From JAJFKX01 sp965230265 (GTDB lineage: Bacteria; Pseudomonadota; Gammaproteobacteria; Xanthomonadales; Wenzhouxiangellaceae): a stretch of DNA of 64,000 bases. Below the pieces are notes generated by a model. The model had not been told where the DNA came from. It saw only the letters and a program-made list of their open reading frames with translations, and ran no database searches. The stretch is taken from positions 372,001-436,000 of the forward strand of contig OZ245999.1 of the NCBI GenBank assembly GCA_965230265.1, written 5' to 3'. Numbering within the stretch: the first letter of the stretch is position 1; every line of letters starts with the position of its first letter. This document shows positions 18,357 to 27,573 of this stretch, in pieces. The translations under genes were made by a program, and so were the position numbers.

Positions 18357-18828
18357 TTTTATGCGCATTGCCATGCAATAGCCCCTTATGGCTCAGCTAA
18401 TCAAAATCCGTTTGGTATACGCCAACCGATTAATTCTATTAAGACTGAACGGTGATGGTGTGTTTTTGTCAGTGATGTTGTTACTGCTAGACCTGTTTTT
18501 AGTCTATAAGCACTGATTCTCGCAGTCAAAATCAATCTGCATTGTCCAATAACTGAAACTGGCAGCTCGAGAATGGCGAAATTCCCAGTAGTTCAAAATA
18601 TTAATGGTGGTTGGCTAGATCACAGTCGTGCCTGTTGATGGTGTATATCAGGTGGGGTTGTTGGTAGGTTATAATCCAGATTGGTACCCAATGTTATTAA
18701 CAGCGTTTCGTTTCCCTGAAGAACTTATGTCGCTAACTGGCAAGCGGCGGCACAAGTGGTTTGTATGGAATTCAGTGGGTAAACCTGCAGATCAACGCAA
18801 TGCTCTGATGAGAACTAAAGATAACAGC
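18357..18828. other. Divergent intergenic region, no supported gene
   Basis: 472 bp between the start of the large kinase and the sigma factor. The sigma-factor frame stays open back to 18628, with possible starts at 18628, 18727 and 18808, but the added residues match no sigma-70 region and have no clear ribosome site. Both promoters must lie here. I see no convincing -35/-10 pair, terminator or RNA gene. Confidence 0.5.
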
Positions 18829-19425
18829 ATGACAGCGGTTGAAAAACAAAAACCACCTGGAGAACCTCCGGAAAAATCTATTCTGCAAAGGATGGCAGAA
18901 GGTGATGCTACCGCGGTTAAAGATTGTTTTGATCGCTATGGCAAACTGGTGTGGTCAGTGGTTTATCGGTTTTGTCCGGTCCCTGGCGATCGCGAAGATG
19001 CTGTCCAGGAAGTTTTCCTGGAGGTCTGGCGCAGCGCCAGTCGATATCAAAAACGCATTGCCAGCGAAGGTACTTTTATCACTATGATTGCCAGACGTCG
19101 TATGATTGATCGTCTACGCAAACATCAACGTCAGCCTGGGCTTTCAGATATCGAAGATGTGGCCGAGACCCATTTTGAAATTCCAGCAGCAGGTGAAGGC
19201 AGTGCCGAGCTGGTTAATGTTAACCGTGCCCTATCAGTATTGACTGTTGATCAGCAAAAAGTGATCAAGTTGTCTGTATTGCAAGGTTATTCGCATGGTG
19301 AGATTGCTGATAAAACTGGCATACCAGTGGGAACGGTCAAAACACATATTCGTCGTGGCCTGATGCGCGTACGTGATCAGCTAAGGGATATGCAAAGTAA
19401 TGATAGCGGGGTGGTTTATGAATAA
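18829..19425 (+). CDS. ECF-type RNA polymerase sigma factor
   Basis: 198 residues from the ATG at 18829. Region 2 (FDRYGKLVWSVVYRFCPVPGDREDAVQEVFLEVW) and region 4 (LQGYSHGEIADKTGIPVGTVKTHIRRGLMRVRDQL) are complete, with the -35-binding helix-turn-helix. The linker is short, as in extracytoplasmic-function sigma factors. The next gene starts inside its stop codon region (ATGAATAA overlap), and that gene encodes an RskA-like anti-sigma factor, the standard sigma/anti-sigma arrangement. The start codon is uncertain because the frame is open far upstream and no start has a strong ribosome site. Confidence 0.92.
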   Translation: MTAVEKQKPPGEPPEKSILQRMAEGDATAVKDCFDRYGKLVWSVVYRFCPVPGDREDAVQEVFLEVWRSASRYQKRIASEGTFITMIARRRMIDRLRKHQRQPGLSDIEDVAETHFEIPAAGEGSAELVNVNRALSVLTVDQQKVIKLSVLQGYSHGEIADKTGIPVGTVKTHIRRGLMRVRDQLRDMQSNDSGVVYE

Positions 19426-20251
19426 CCTCGATATGAGCAACCCTATGATCCAGCGGTATTACGACTTGCTGGTAGACCAGTGCACCGTGGGTCTGGACAA
19501 CGATGGCTGGTCAGAATTGATCCAGTTGCAGCAGCAACTGCTTAAACAATATCCGGATTATGATTGGCTGGGTGCGGTCGACGATGTTGCCTTGACAGTG
19601 GCTGAGGTTGATCGCGCACAGGCACCGGAAATTGAAGTGCCGATGCCAGCGGATATGTTGGGTCAAATTGAGCAGACTATCGCAACAGCAGGTGAAACGC
19701 TTGGTGATAATGATGTGCTGGATATGGCCAGCCGTCTGGCTGAGAAAAAAGCCGCACGTCAATCCAACCGTAGTCAATGGTATGGCTGGTACGCAGCAGC
19801 GGCTGCCTTGGCAGCAGCGATTTATTTCGGTGCAGAAAATCCTCGCGTTACTGATACGTCAACGCTGGCAGAGCAACGATCTGCTTTGATCGAAGGGGCA
19901 AATGCTCTGCTCGTGGATTGGGGAGTCCCGACCGCTGATGGTTATCAGCAGGTTAGTGGTGATGTGGTTTGGGATAATGAAAAACAGCAAGGCTTTATGC
20001 GCCTGGTTAATCTGCCTATCAATGACCCATCACAATCACAATATCAATTGTGGATTGTTGATCCCGAGCGCGATAAAAACCCCGTAGATGGTGGCGTGTT
20101 TGACATTACTGTTGACGGTGAGGTTTTGGTTCCCATTGACTCCAAGTTATCGGTTATATCACCGGCTGCCTTTGCGATCACCCGTGAACAACCCGGTGGC
20201 GTGGTGGTGTCAGCTGGTCCATTATTGGTGGTTGCTGCGGTAGAAACATGA
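19418..20251 (+). CDS. RskA-like membrane anti-sigma factor
   Basis: 277 residues from the ATG at 19418, overlapping the sigma gene by 8 bases. A cytoplasmic part of about 120 residues is followed by one transmembrane helix (WYAAAAALAAAIYFGA, about 122-137). A periplasmic C-terminal domain then carries the RskA signature YQLWIVDPERDKNPVDGGVFDI. The N-terminal part lacks the HxxxCxxC zinc motif of classic ZAS anti-sigma factors. It presumably binds the sigma factor at the membrane and releases it after regulated proteolysis. The signal is unknown. Confidence 0.85.
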   Translation: MNNLDMSNPMIQRYYDLLVDQCTVGLDNDGWSELIQLQQQLLKQYPDYDWLGAVDDVALTVAEVDRAQAPEIEVPMPADMLGQIEQTIATAGETLGDNDVLDMASRLAEKKAARQSNRSQWYGWYAAAAALAAAIYFGAENPRVTDTSTLAEQRSALIEGANALLVDWGVPTADGYQQVSGDVVWDNEKQQGFMRLVNLPINDPSQSQYQLWIVDPERDKNPVDGGVFDITVDGEVLVPIDSKLSVISPAAFAITREQPGGVVVSAGPLLVVAAVET

Positions 20252-20255
20252 TGCG

Positions 20256-20621
20256 ATGCGGCTGATCCTGCTGCTGGCAGGCTTTTTTTGTCTGCAACAG
20301 ACGGACTTTTCCAGCAGTAACTGGTGGTATAGCCGGGCTTTCCCGGTGATTGATTTTTTCTTTATCCAATACTTGATCATTGATCTGGTGTTGTTTGTTT
20401 TTTTGTTACAGCACGGTGAAAGCTTAAAAGCTCGCGATCATGCGGATGATGGTTTGTGGCACTGGATTTATAGTGGTGTTCTGAGCAAGTTCGATAAAGA
20501 CAACGGTTTTAAAGAGGCATGGTATTGGCTGGGGGTGAGTATTGAGGTGGTTTTAATGTTGCTGGCATTTGTGCATGCGGGCTTGCTGGCATTCGATGCT
20601 TTGACCAGGACTGGCGTATAG
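20256..20621 (+). CDS. Small membrane protein in the sigma/anti-sigma operon
   Basis: 121 residues, starting 4 bases after the anti-sigma stop, so co-transcription is nearly certain. It has a short N-terminal hydrophobic stretch, a helix at about 32-52 (FFFIQYLIIDLVLFVFLLQHG), a polar middle with several Trp and charged residues, and a helix at about 91-110. No family is recognised. The link with the sigma pair suggests a role in the same envelope response, but that rests on position only. Confidence 0.65.
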   Translation: MRLILLLAGFFCLQQTDFSSSNWWYSRAFPVIDFFFIQYLIIDLVLFVFLLQHGESLKARDHADDGLWHWIYSGVLSKFDKDNGFKEAWYWLGVSIEVVLMLLAFVHAGLLAFDALTRTGV

Positions 20622-20723
20622 TTCCGGGCCGATGGTGGGGTAAGACGCTTTTTGTATAAGGGTGATTAAAGTGTATTTTGAGTATCTGTCGGTTCCATTG
20701 GCACCTTTAGGTGTCACCAACAG

Positions 20724-21740
20724 TCAATCAGCTTTTTGACAGCTAAGATGTAATCCAACCATTAACCCATCGGGTTTTGTGATTGGCTGTGAGTGAAATC
20801 CAATGGCTTTTTTTGTGTCGAGTATGGTTTTTATTTGTTGTATCCGGTTGTCGGTGATCGCACTGGAAACCAAAGCTTCTAACCGCTCAATAAAAAAACT
20901 TAGCTCAGTACGAATTTCATCAACTTTTTCGGAAACCAGTGTTGGTGTATGTGCTTCCCGGTGCTGGTAGATATAGGCTAAATTTTGTAGCGCTACATCC
21001 AGGATTTCTGATTTGACTTCTGATTCTCGCAAGCGAATAAAGCAACCTTGCAGTGCTTTTACCATGGCCTGTCGTTCCGGGGTTTGCAGGGTGACCTGAT
21101 GGGAGTTGGGAATAAATTGATCACCATTGGTTTGGATACCAATCAGTTTTTGCAGGTGCTCAGTGACGGCGGCTTCTTCGAGTAGATAGCGGGCATCTTT
21201 GATCTCTCGAACGGTATTGGCATAAACCACACTGTCATCGCTGTGGCAAACCCAGTTAATAATGCCACCGGGTTTTAATACCCGTATGGCTTCGGCAACC
21301 ATCTTTTCCAGGTTGGCATACTCGGCGCCATACTGACTGACCACTGCATCGAACATGTCATTGGCAAACGGCAGGTTTTCGATATCGACTCTGGGTAGAA
21401 ATGTCAGCGTCAGATTGCTGAGCCCGTTCCGGTCAAGATGTGACCAGGGGTCGATGCTGGCCAGATCAACGCCATATAAATCCAGATGTTTATCTTGAGC
21501 CTGGGCGGTATTCACTGCAAAATGCAACACAGCGCCATTGCCAGTTGCCAAATCCAGTACACGACTGCCAGCAGGTAATTGGGAGAAAAAGCGTTGCCAG
21601 TGTTGTCCGATAACTTCGTTATAGTTGCCATCGGCAGCTTCCATGCAGGCAGCAACACGATTGCCAGCCCAATAGCTGGACCATTTGTCATTGGTATCGG
21701 AGCTGTAGGCTGCAGGTTTATGAATGGGTTCGGTTGACAT
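20724..21740 (-). CDS. Class I SAM-dependent methyltransferase
   Basis: 338 residues from the ATG at 21740. SAM motif I is VLDLATGNGAVLHFA (about 53-67), the acidic end of strand 2 is in YGVDLAS, and motif II/III around VVSQYGAEY and ALRVLKPGG-like IRVLKPGGIINWV are present. The C-terminal 110 residues are helical and probably form the substrate cap. The frame stays open to 21887 but would overlap the alanine dehydrogenase start, so the longer version is rejected. Substrate unknown; it is divergent from alanine dehydrogenase. Confidence 0.86.
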   Translation of the reverse strand: MSTEPIHKPAAYSSDTNDKWSSYWAGNRVAACMEAADGNYNEVIGQHWQRFFSQLPAGSRVLDLATGNGAVLHFAVNTAQAQDKHLDLYGVDLASIDPWSHLDRNGLSNLTLTFLPRVDIENLPFANDMFDAVVSQYGAEYANLEKMVAEAIRVLKPGGIINWVCHSDDSVVYANTVREIKDARYLLEEAAVTEHLQKLIGIQTNGDQFIPNSHQVTLQTPERQAMVKALQGCFIRLRESEVKSEILDVALQNLAYIYQHREAHTPTLVSEKVDEIRTELSFFIERLEALVSSAITDNRIQQIKTILDTKKAIGFHSQPITKPDGLMVGLHLSCQKAD

Positions 21741-21886
21741 ATTCAGGTTCGCTTTTGAACTTAGGGCAATCCACTTAATGGGCAAAAATGGTCTGTAAGC
21801 GCGTAGAATAGACCAATCTGTGATCGGCATGTAGTAAATGCCGCATGTAATTTTACGATAGCACCAAAATTTTGAGGAGAATAGCA

Positions 21887-23005
21887 ATGCGCATTGGTGT
21901 GCCGAAAGAAATTAAAAATCATGAGTACCGTGTTGGTTTAATACCTGCAGCGGTACTGGAGCTGACGACTCGTGGACATGAGGTTTATATTGAAACCACT
22001 GCCGGTGACGGTATCAGTATCACTGATCAGGATTTTGTAAACGCCGGTGCCGAGATCGTGAGCACTGCCGAAGAAGTCTTCGACAGAGCCGATATGATTG
22101 TAAAAGTCAAAGAGCCACAGGCTGTCGAGCGTGCAATGCTGAAAGAACATCACTTGTTGTTCACCTATCTGCATTTGGCACCTGATGTGCCACAGACCAA
22201 AGACTTGGTGGAATCGGGTGCGACCTGTATTGCTTATGAAACCGTTACCGATGACTCTGGCAGATTGCCATTGCTGGCACCAATGTCAGAAGTGGCTGGA
22301 CGTTTATCCATTCAGGCCGGTGCGCATTGTCTGGAAAAAGCATCAGGTGGCTGTGGTATGTTGCTGGGCGGGGTGCCCGGTGTGGCGCCTGCAAAAATTG
22401 CAGTGATTGGTGGTGGTGTGGTTGGCTATAACGCAACGCGCATGGCAGTTGGTCTTGGCGCCCGTGTTGTGGTTCTGGACCGAAACCTGGATGTTTTAAG
22501 GCACCTGGATGCCTTGTTTGGCAGCCAAATTGAAACAGCCCACTCCAATACCGATTCACTGGCACAGCATATACCGAATGCCGACTTGGTTATTGGTGGT
22601 GTGTTGATTCCTGGTGCGGCCGCGCCAAAACTGGTGACGCGTGAGCATCTACGCAATATGCGACCAGGTTCGGTGGTAGTGGATGTGGCCATTGATCAGG
22701 GTGGCTGCTTTGAAACCGCACGTGCGACAACGCATGCTGACCCAACTTATATTGAAGAAAACATTGTGCATTATTGTGTCGCCAACATGCCTGGGGCAGT
22801 TGCACGCACATCAACATTTGCACTTAATCATGCAACTTTGCCATTTACTATCAAACTGGCAGATAAAGGTCGTCAGGCATTAATCGATGATCCACATCTT
22901 ATGAACGGCTTGAATGTGCATCGTGGGATGGTGACTTATGAGGAGGTTGCTGAAAACCTGGGTTATGACTATGTCGCTCCAGAAAAGGCACTGGCGACAG
23001 GTTAA
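21887..23005 (+). CDS. ald: Alanine dehydrogenase
   Basis: NAD-dependent interconversion of L-alanine with pyruvate and ammonia. 372 residues from the ATG at 21887, which has a strong GAGGAG 11 bases upstream. The N-terminus MRIGVPKEIKNHEYRVGLIP is typical. The catalytic Lys lies in MIVKVKEPQ and the catalytic His in YLHLAPD. The NAD-binding fold is IGGGVVGYNATRMAVGLGARVVVLDRN, and the C-terminal MPGAVARTSTFALNHATLP is conserved. It probably releases nitrogen from alanine imported by the AGCS symporter at 5158, although the genes are not linked. Confidence 0.97.
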   Translation: MRIGVPKEIKNHEYRVGLIPAAVLELTTRGHEVYIETTAGDGISITDQDFVNAGAEIVSTAEEVFDRADMIVKVKEPQAVERAMLKEHHLLFTYLHLAPDVPQTKDLVESGATCIAYETVTDDSGRLPLLAPMSEVAGRLSIQAGAHCLEKASGGCGMLLGGVPGVAPAKIAVIGGGVVGYNATRMAVGLGARVVVLDRNLDVLRHLDALFGSQIETAHSNTDSLAQHIPNADLVIGGVLIPGAAAPKLVTREHLRNMRPGSVVVDVAIDQGGCFETARATTHADPTYIEENIVHYCVANMPGAVARTSTFALNHATLPFTIKLADKGRQALIDDPHLMNGLNVHRGMVTYEEVAENLGYDYVAPEKALATG

Positions 23006-23050
23006 CAGGTGGCAGGCAGGTCTTCAGTGTTGATAAGCCAGTTAAACTGA

Positions 23051-24079
23051 TTGACCCCATTGACTGCAAGCTATCACTTTCCCGCTGAGTGGGAGACGCA
23101 TTGTCGTAGCTGGATGGCATGGCCACGAGCCGAAACCTGGGGTGATGGTTGGCAAGCTGCTGAGACTGCTTATGCAGCTGTGGCCAATACCATTAGTGAA
23201 TATGAGCCGGTTGTCATGCTGTGTGATACGAGCTCTCAATCGCGGGTTAAAAAACAACTTTCCAGTCAAATTGAGTGTTGGGTGTTTGCTTATGACGATG
23301 CTTGGCTGCGCGATAGCGGTCCGGTTTTTATCCGTGACAGTTCAGACCGGTTGTGTATAACTGGGTGGAATTTCAATGGCTGGGGTGATCAGTTCCGGCC
23401 ATGGGATCTGGATCAGACGTTAGCGTCAAGAATTGCGCAAGAATTGCGGATCGAATACATCAAAGCACACATTGTTGCTGAGGGTGGTGCATTGCATGTT
23501 GATGGCCAAGGTTGTTTGTTGACCACTGAACAATGTCTGCTTAACCACAGACGCAACCCAAATCTTAAGAAAGCTGACATAGAAACTGAGCTGCAGCGTT
23601 TGACGGGTGCAGAAAAGGTGATTTGGTTACGTGCAGGACTGGAAGATGACCATACCGATGGACATGTCGATGAGTTGGCTTGTTTTGCGCGTCCAGGGAC
23701 AATCTTACTCAGTAGTTGCGATGATGAGGCTGATCCCAATTATGCAGTAGTCACGTCAGCACGTAAGCGGCTACAAAGCAGTGATGCGGGGTACGAAATT
23801 ATTGACCTGCCGCAACCGGATGCCAGATATATGCCGGATGGAGTGCGTCTGACACTTTCCTATATCAATTTTTATCTGGCCAATCAGGTACTGATCATGC
23901 CTGGCTTTGATCAGGCGCATCATGACTCCAATGCCAAAGCCATATTGACAGAACAGTTCCCGCAACGTGATATTCATCAAATACCGGCGCTGCCAATTGC
24001 AGTTGGTGGCGGCGGTATTCACTGTATTACTCAGCAGCAACCCATTGGCTTAAACCCGGAAAAAGAGCAGGGACTATGA
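23051..24079 (+). CDS. aguA: Agmatine deiminase (peptidyl-arginine deiminase family)
   Basis: Converts agmatine to N-carbamoylputrescine. 342 residues. Active-site positions are visible: DAWLRDSGPVF, EGGALHVDG, the DDHTDGHVDE stretch with the catalytic His and Asp, and the nucleophile Cys in GGGGIHC near the end. There is no ATG before the conserved FPAEWE motif; the only plausible starts are TTG at 23051 or 23060, and a stop immediately precedes 23051. The gene overlaps aguB by 4 bases, forming the usual two-step operon from agmatine to putrescine. Confidence 0.95.
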   Translation: MTPLTASYHFPAEWETHCRSWMAWPRAETWGDGWQAAETAYAAVANTISEYEPVVMLCDTSSQSRVKKQLSSQIECWVFAYDDAWLRDSGPVFIRDSSDRLCITGWNFNGWGDQFRPWDLDQTLASRIAQELRIEYIKAHIVAEGGALHVDGQGCLLTTEQCLLNHRRNPNLKKADIETELQRLTGAEKVIWLRAGLEDDHTDGHVDELACFARPGTILLSSCDDEADPNYAVVTSARKRLQSSDAGYEIIDLPQPDARYMPDGVRLTLSYINFYLANQVLIMPGFDQAHHDSNAKAILTEQFPQRDIHQIPALPIAVGGGGIHCITQQQPIGLNPEKEQGL

Positions 24080-24933
24080 ACGAGGTATGTGTAGCGGCAG
24101 TGCAAATGGCATGCAGTGATAATATGCAGCAGAACATCGCACAAGCCGTGCAATGGATCCGAGAGGCTGCGGCGCAGGGGGCGCAAATTATTTTGTTGCC
24201 TGAATTATTTGCCGGGCCGTATTTTTGTAAAACGCAAAACCCTGATTATTTCAGCTTGGCCGCCCCACGCGAAAACCATCCAGTATTGCAACAAATGCAG
24301 GCTCTTGCAGCAGAGTTACAGGTGGTATTACCCATCAGTTTTTTTGAACGCGCAGGGCAGGCTTATTTCAATTCGCTGGTGATGATTGATGCCGATGGCA
24401 GTCAATTGGGGTGTTACCGAAAAGCGCATATTCCCGATGGCCCGGGTTATCAGGAAAAGTTTTATTTTACCCCTGGCGATACGGGCTTTCAGGTATGGCA
24501 GACCCGTTATGCGAAAGTCGGTGCGGCAATTTGTTGGGATCAATGGTTTCCAGAGGCGGCCCGGGTGATGTGCCTGCAGGGAGCCGAGTTATTATTTTAT
24601 CCCACAGCCATTGGTTCTGAGCCAGAAGAACCCGATATAGACTCCAAGGCTCACTGGCAAACGGTGATGCAAGGGCATGCAGGCGCCAATATGACACCGG
24701 TAATTGCTGCCAATCGTATTGGTAAGGAAGTTGATACCGATATCGAGGTCAATTTTTATGGTAGCTCATTTATTGCTGGCTGGAATGGCCAGTTAGAAGC
24801 TGAAATGCCACGTGACCAGCAGGGCATTATTTGCTGTGGTTTTGACTTACAGCAACTATCCGAACTGCGTGCTGGCTGGGGGCTGTTTCGCGACCGGCGG
24901 CCTGGACTTTACAATAAATTGATCACTTATTGA
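24076..24933 (+). CDS. aguB: N-carbamoylputrescine amidase
   Basis: Nitrilase-family hydrolase that turns N-carbamoylputrescine into putrescine, CO2 and ammonia. 285 residues. The catalytic triad is visible: Glu in LLPELFAGPYF, Lys in YRKAHIPDGPGYQEKFYF, and Cys in GAAICWDQWFPEAAR. Its ATGA start overlaps the end of aguA, so translation is coupled and the pathway partner is certain by context. Confidence 0.97.
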   Translation: MNEVCVAAVQMACSDNMQQNIAQAVQWIREAAAQGAQIILLPELFAGPYFCKTQNPDYFSLAAPRENHPVLQQMQALAAELQVVLPISFFERAGQAYFNSLVMIDADGSQLGCYRKAHIPDGPGYQEKFYFTPGDTGFQVWQTRYAKVGAAICWDQWFPEAARVMCLQGAELLFYPTAIGSEPEEPDIDSKAHWQTVMQGHAGANMTPVIAANRIGKEVDTDIEVNFYGSSFIAGWNGQLEAEMPRDQQGIICCGFDLQQLSELRAGWGLFRDRRPGLYNKLITY

Positions 24934-25029
24934 GTATAAATTGATAATCTTACCAGTTAGAGGTTTTGCTGCTTGCTAATTGCATGCTGCAAACGAAATA
25001 TTTCGCGACTTTTCAGAGGTTACTGAACT

Positions 25030-26079
25030 ATGGCTTTCAAATGGCTCCGCGGCCTGTTTTCCAACGATCTATCAATTGATCTTGGCACCGCCAATACCCT
25101 TATTTTTGTACGTGGCGAAGGGATCGTCCTGGATGAACCTTCGGTGGTGGCCGTGCGCATGGATCGTGGGCCAGGTGGCCCGCAGGTGGTCGCAGCCGTC
25201 GGCGTGGAGGCCAAACAGATGTTGGGTCGTACTCCCGGCAATATTCGCACGGTGCGGCCTTTGAAGGATGGTGTGATTGCCGATTTCACCATGACCGAGG
25301 CAATGCTCCAGCATTTCATCAAAAAGGCACATAGCAGCCGCATGTTACGTCCCAGTCCACGGGTGTTGGTCTGCGTACCATGCAGCTCTACCCAGGTTGA
25401 GCGTCGTGCCATTAAAGAGTCTGCCGAAGGTGCCGGTGCGCGTGATGTGTTTTTAATTGAAGAGCCTATGGCCGCTGCAATAGGGGCGGGCATTCCCATT
25501 CATGAAGCACGTGGGTCAATGGTGCTGGATGTCGGTGGTGGTACCTCAGAAGTAGCGGTGCTGTCTTTGAATGGCATTGTGTATTCCAATTCGGTGCGTT
25601 TGGGTGGCGATCACTTTGATGAGTCGATTATCAATTACGTGCGCCGCACTTATGGCACGCTGATTGGGGAAAGTACCGCCGAGCGTATCAAAATTGAAAT
25701 TGGCTGTGCATTTGAAGATCGTGAAGTGCGAGAGCTCGAAATCTCCGGTCGTAATCTGGCTGAGGGGGTACCACGTATGGTTACTTTAAACTCAAACGAG
25801 GTGTTGGAAGCCCTGAGCGAAGCACTGACGGGCATTACCGATGCTGTCAAAACCGCGTTGGAACAGACGCCGCCGGAATTGTGTGCTGATGTTGCAGAGA
25901 CAGGTATTGTGTTGACCGGTGGCGGTGCATTGTTGCGTGGTATGGATCGCTTACTAATGCAGGAGACCGGCTTGCCTGTGATTATTGCAGATGACCCATT
26001 GACCTGTGTGGCGCGTGGTGGTGGTAAAGCCCTGGAAATGATGGATGAACATCGCGGCGAATTTTTCTCCCAGGCGTAA
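25030..26079 (+). CDS. mreB: Rod shape-determining actin-like protein MreB
   Basis: Actin-like ATPase that positions the cell-elongation machinery under the inner membrane. 349 residues, the family length. The phosphate-1 motif DLGTANTLIFV lies near the N-terminus, the connect/phosphate-2 motif MVLDVGGGTSEVAV is in the middle, and the adenosine motif TGIVLTGGGALLRG is near the end. The N-terminal amphipathic segment FKWLRGLFSNDL fits membrane binding. A perfect palindrome lies just upstream (24994-25005). It opens a long run of co-directional cell-wall genes. Confidence 0.98.
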   Translation: MAFKWLRGLFSNDLSIDLGTANTLIFVRGEGIVLDEPSVVAVRMDRGPGGPQVVAAVGVEAKQMLGRTPGNIRTVRPLKDGVIADFTMTEAMLQHFIKKAHSSRMLRPSPRVLVCVPCSSTQVERRAIKESAEGAGARDVFLIEEPMAAAIGAGIPIHEARGSMVLDVGGGTSEVAVLSLNGIVYSNSVRLGGDHFDESIINYVRRTYGTLIGESTAERIKIEIGCAFEDREVRELEISGRNLAEGVPRMVTLNSNEVLEALSEALTGITDAVKTALEQTPPELCADVAETGIVLTGGGALLRGMDRLLMQETGLPVIIADDPLTCVARGGGKALEMMDEHRGEFFSQA

Positions 26080-26189
26080 TGTGTTGGGTAAGGGCTTTTA
26101 GCAAGGAATGCTCAATAAGTACCAGGCCGGTTAACATGCAAGGCAGAGTGCAGGGTGGCGTGTCGCAAAACGCGTTATCCTGAGCGGCG

Positions 26190-27008
26190 ATGAATACCAC
26201 TCAACAACCCCGTGACCATGGAATCTACACCACGCGCTTGCTGGTGTTGGGTTTGTTGGCGATTTTTTTGATGTCAATGGACCACCGGGGGCAGTATCTG
26301 CAATCGCTACGCAAGCATGTAGCACACTTGGCGATTCCTCTATATCGCGCGCTGGACTGGCCACAGCGATTACTAAGCAGTGGCCTGGATTATCTGCATG
26401 ATCAGAACGAGCTAAATTCGCGCATCCAGTACCTGGAAGCCGAACAAGCGCGTTTACAGGGTGAGATGTTAAGAATGTCTACTGTGATGCAGGAAAATCA
26501 GGAGCTGCGTGAGCTGCTGGACGGTGTTCAGGTGACCAACGCCGAATTGATACTGGCAGACCTTGTTAGTGTATCAATGGATCCTTTTTCACACCGGGTA
26601 GTGATTAATCGTGGTTCGTCTGCGGGGGTGGATATAGGGATGGCAGTGGTTGATCAAACTGGCCTGCTGGGTCAGATTACAGAGTCTACTTTAATGGGGG
26701 CAACGGTGACTTTAATCACCGATGCCAACCATGCTCTACCAGTGCGCAATTTGCGCAATGGAGTGCGGACCATTGCCTATGGCACGGGCGATTTACACCT
26801 TCTGGCAATCACTGATTTGCCCCGTAACACTGACCTTGTTGTTGGAGACCTGCTGGTGACCTCTGGCTTGGGCGCTCGTTTCCCGGCAGGTTTGCCGGTG
26901 GCGGAAGTCATTTCGATTGAAGTACAGGATGTCGACCGGTTTGCGCAAGTTCGAGTCAGGCCGCTGGCAGCAATGGACCAGGCCCGCCAAGTATTGATTG
27001 TGCGTTAG
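26190..27008 (+). CDS. mreC: Rod shape-determining protein MreC
   Basis: Bitopic inner-membrane protein linking MreB to PBP2. 272 residues: a transmembrane helix near residues 11-28, a coiled coil at about 65-110 rich in Glu/Leu/Gln, and the periplasmic beta domain beginning at ADLVSVSMDPFSHRVVINRGSSAGV. It sits 110 bp after mreB and ends 5 bases before the mreD start proposed here, or overlaps mreD if translation starts at the GTG at 26998. Confidence 0.96.
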   Translation: MNTTQQPRDHGIYTTRLLVLGLLAIFLMSMDHRGQYLQSLRKHVAHLAIPLYRALDWPQRLLSSGLDYLHDQNELNSRIQYLEAEQARLQGEMLRMSTVMQENQELRELLDGVQVTNAELILADLVSVSMDPFSHRVVINRGSSAGVDIGMAVVDQTGLLGQITESTLMGATVTLITDANHALPVRNLRNGVRTIAYGTGDLHLLAITDLPRNTDLVVGDLLVTSGLGARFPAGLPVAEVISIEVQDVDRFAQVRVRPLAAMDQARQVLIVR

Positions 27009-27012
27009 TTTG

Positions 27013-27492
27013 ATGTTTTTCAGTCAAGAAAAAAACATCATGCGCATCAGCATGCTGGTGGCTGTGTTAATCACTCTGCTGCCATTTCCAGCAGCCTTGG
27101 TTAAGCCTTACTGGGTAGCACTGGTGTTGATTTACTGGATACTGGAATCTGAGTACTTCAGGCGTTTAGAGCTGGTATTTGTGCTGGGGTTGATATTGGA
27201 TTTTCTAACCGGAACGCTGCTCGGTCAGCACGCATTAAGTTTATTAATCATCGCTTATCTATTGTTGCAGTTTCGACAGCGCATCCGCTTTTTCCCGCCA
27301 TGGCAAATGACTTTGATGACTTTTGTGCTACTGGTTAACGATCGGATTTTACAGCTATGGGTGTTATGGCTGGCTGGGCAAATCCCAACCTGGGAATACT
27401 GGTTATCCCCCTTGTTTGGGGCAGCTATATGGCCATGGTTATTTTTATTGCTGGATAGATTGCGCAGCAGCCAAAGGCAACGCCAGAATTGA
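27013..27492 (+). CDS. mreD: Rod shape-determining protein MreD
   Basis: Inner-membrane protein of the elongation complex with about five to six helices. 159 residues if read from the ATG at 27013; a GTG at 26998 overlapping mreC and an ATG at 27040 are also possible. The pattern RISMLVAVLITLLPFPAALVKPYWVALVLIYWI matches the MreD N-terminus, where the KPYW part is conserved, and the following helix (LGLILDFLTGTLLGQHALSL) matches the family helix with Asp and Gly. Confidence 0.93.
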   Translation: MFFSQEKNIMRISMLVAVLITLLPFPAALVKPYWVALVLIYWILESEYFRRLELVFVLGLILDFLTGTLLGQHALSLLIIAYLLLQFRQRIRFFPPWQMTLMTFVLLVNDRILQLWVLWLAGQIPTWEYWLSPLFGAAIWPWLFLLLDRLRSSQRQRQN

Positions 27493-27573
27493 ACATGCCG
27501 CGTGTGTTGTTTGTCCAGTATTTAATGCAGCCTTTAACAACAGGCTGTTTAAAGTCAGATTGACAAAATCAAT

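Noticed and set aside
18628..18828. Longer version of the ECF sigma factor starting at 18628
   Set aside because: The frame is open, but the extra residues (MPVDGVYQVGLL...) match no sigma-70 region and have no ribosome site; the start at 18829 fits the family better.
21741..21887. Longer methyltransferase starting at 21887
   Set aside because: It would overlap the alanine dehydrogenase start and ribosome site, and the added residues are unlike the family; the ATG at 21740 gives a normal length.
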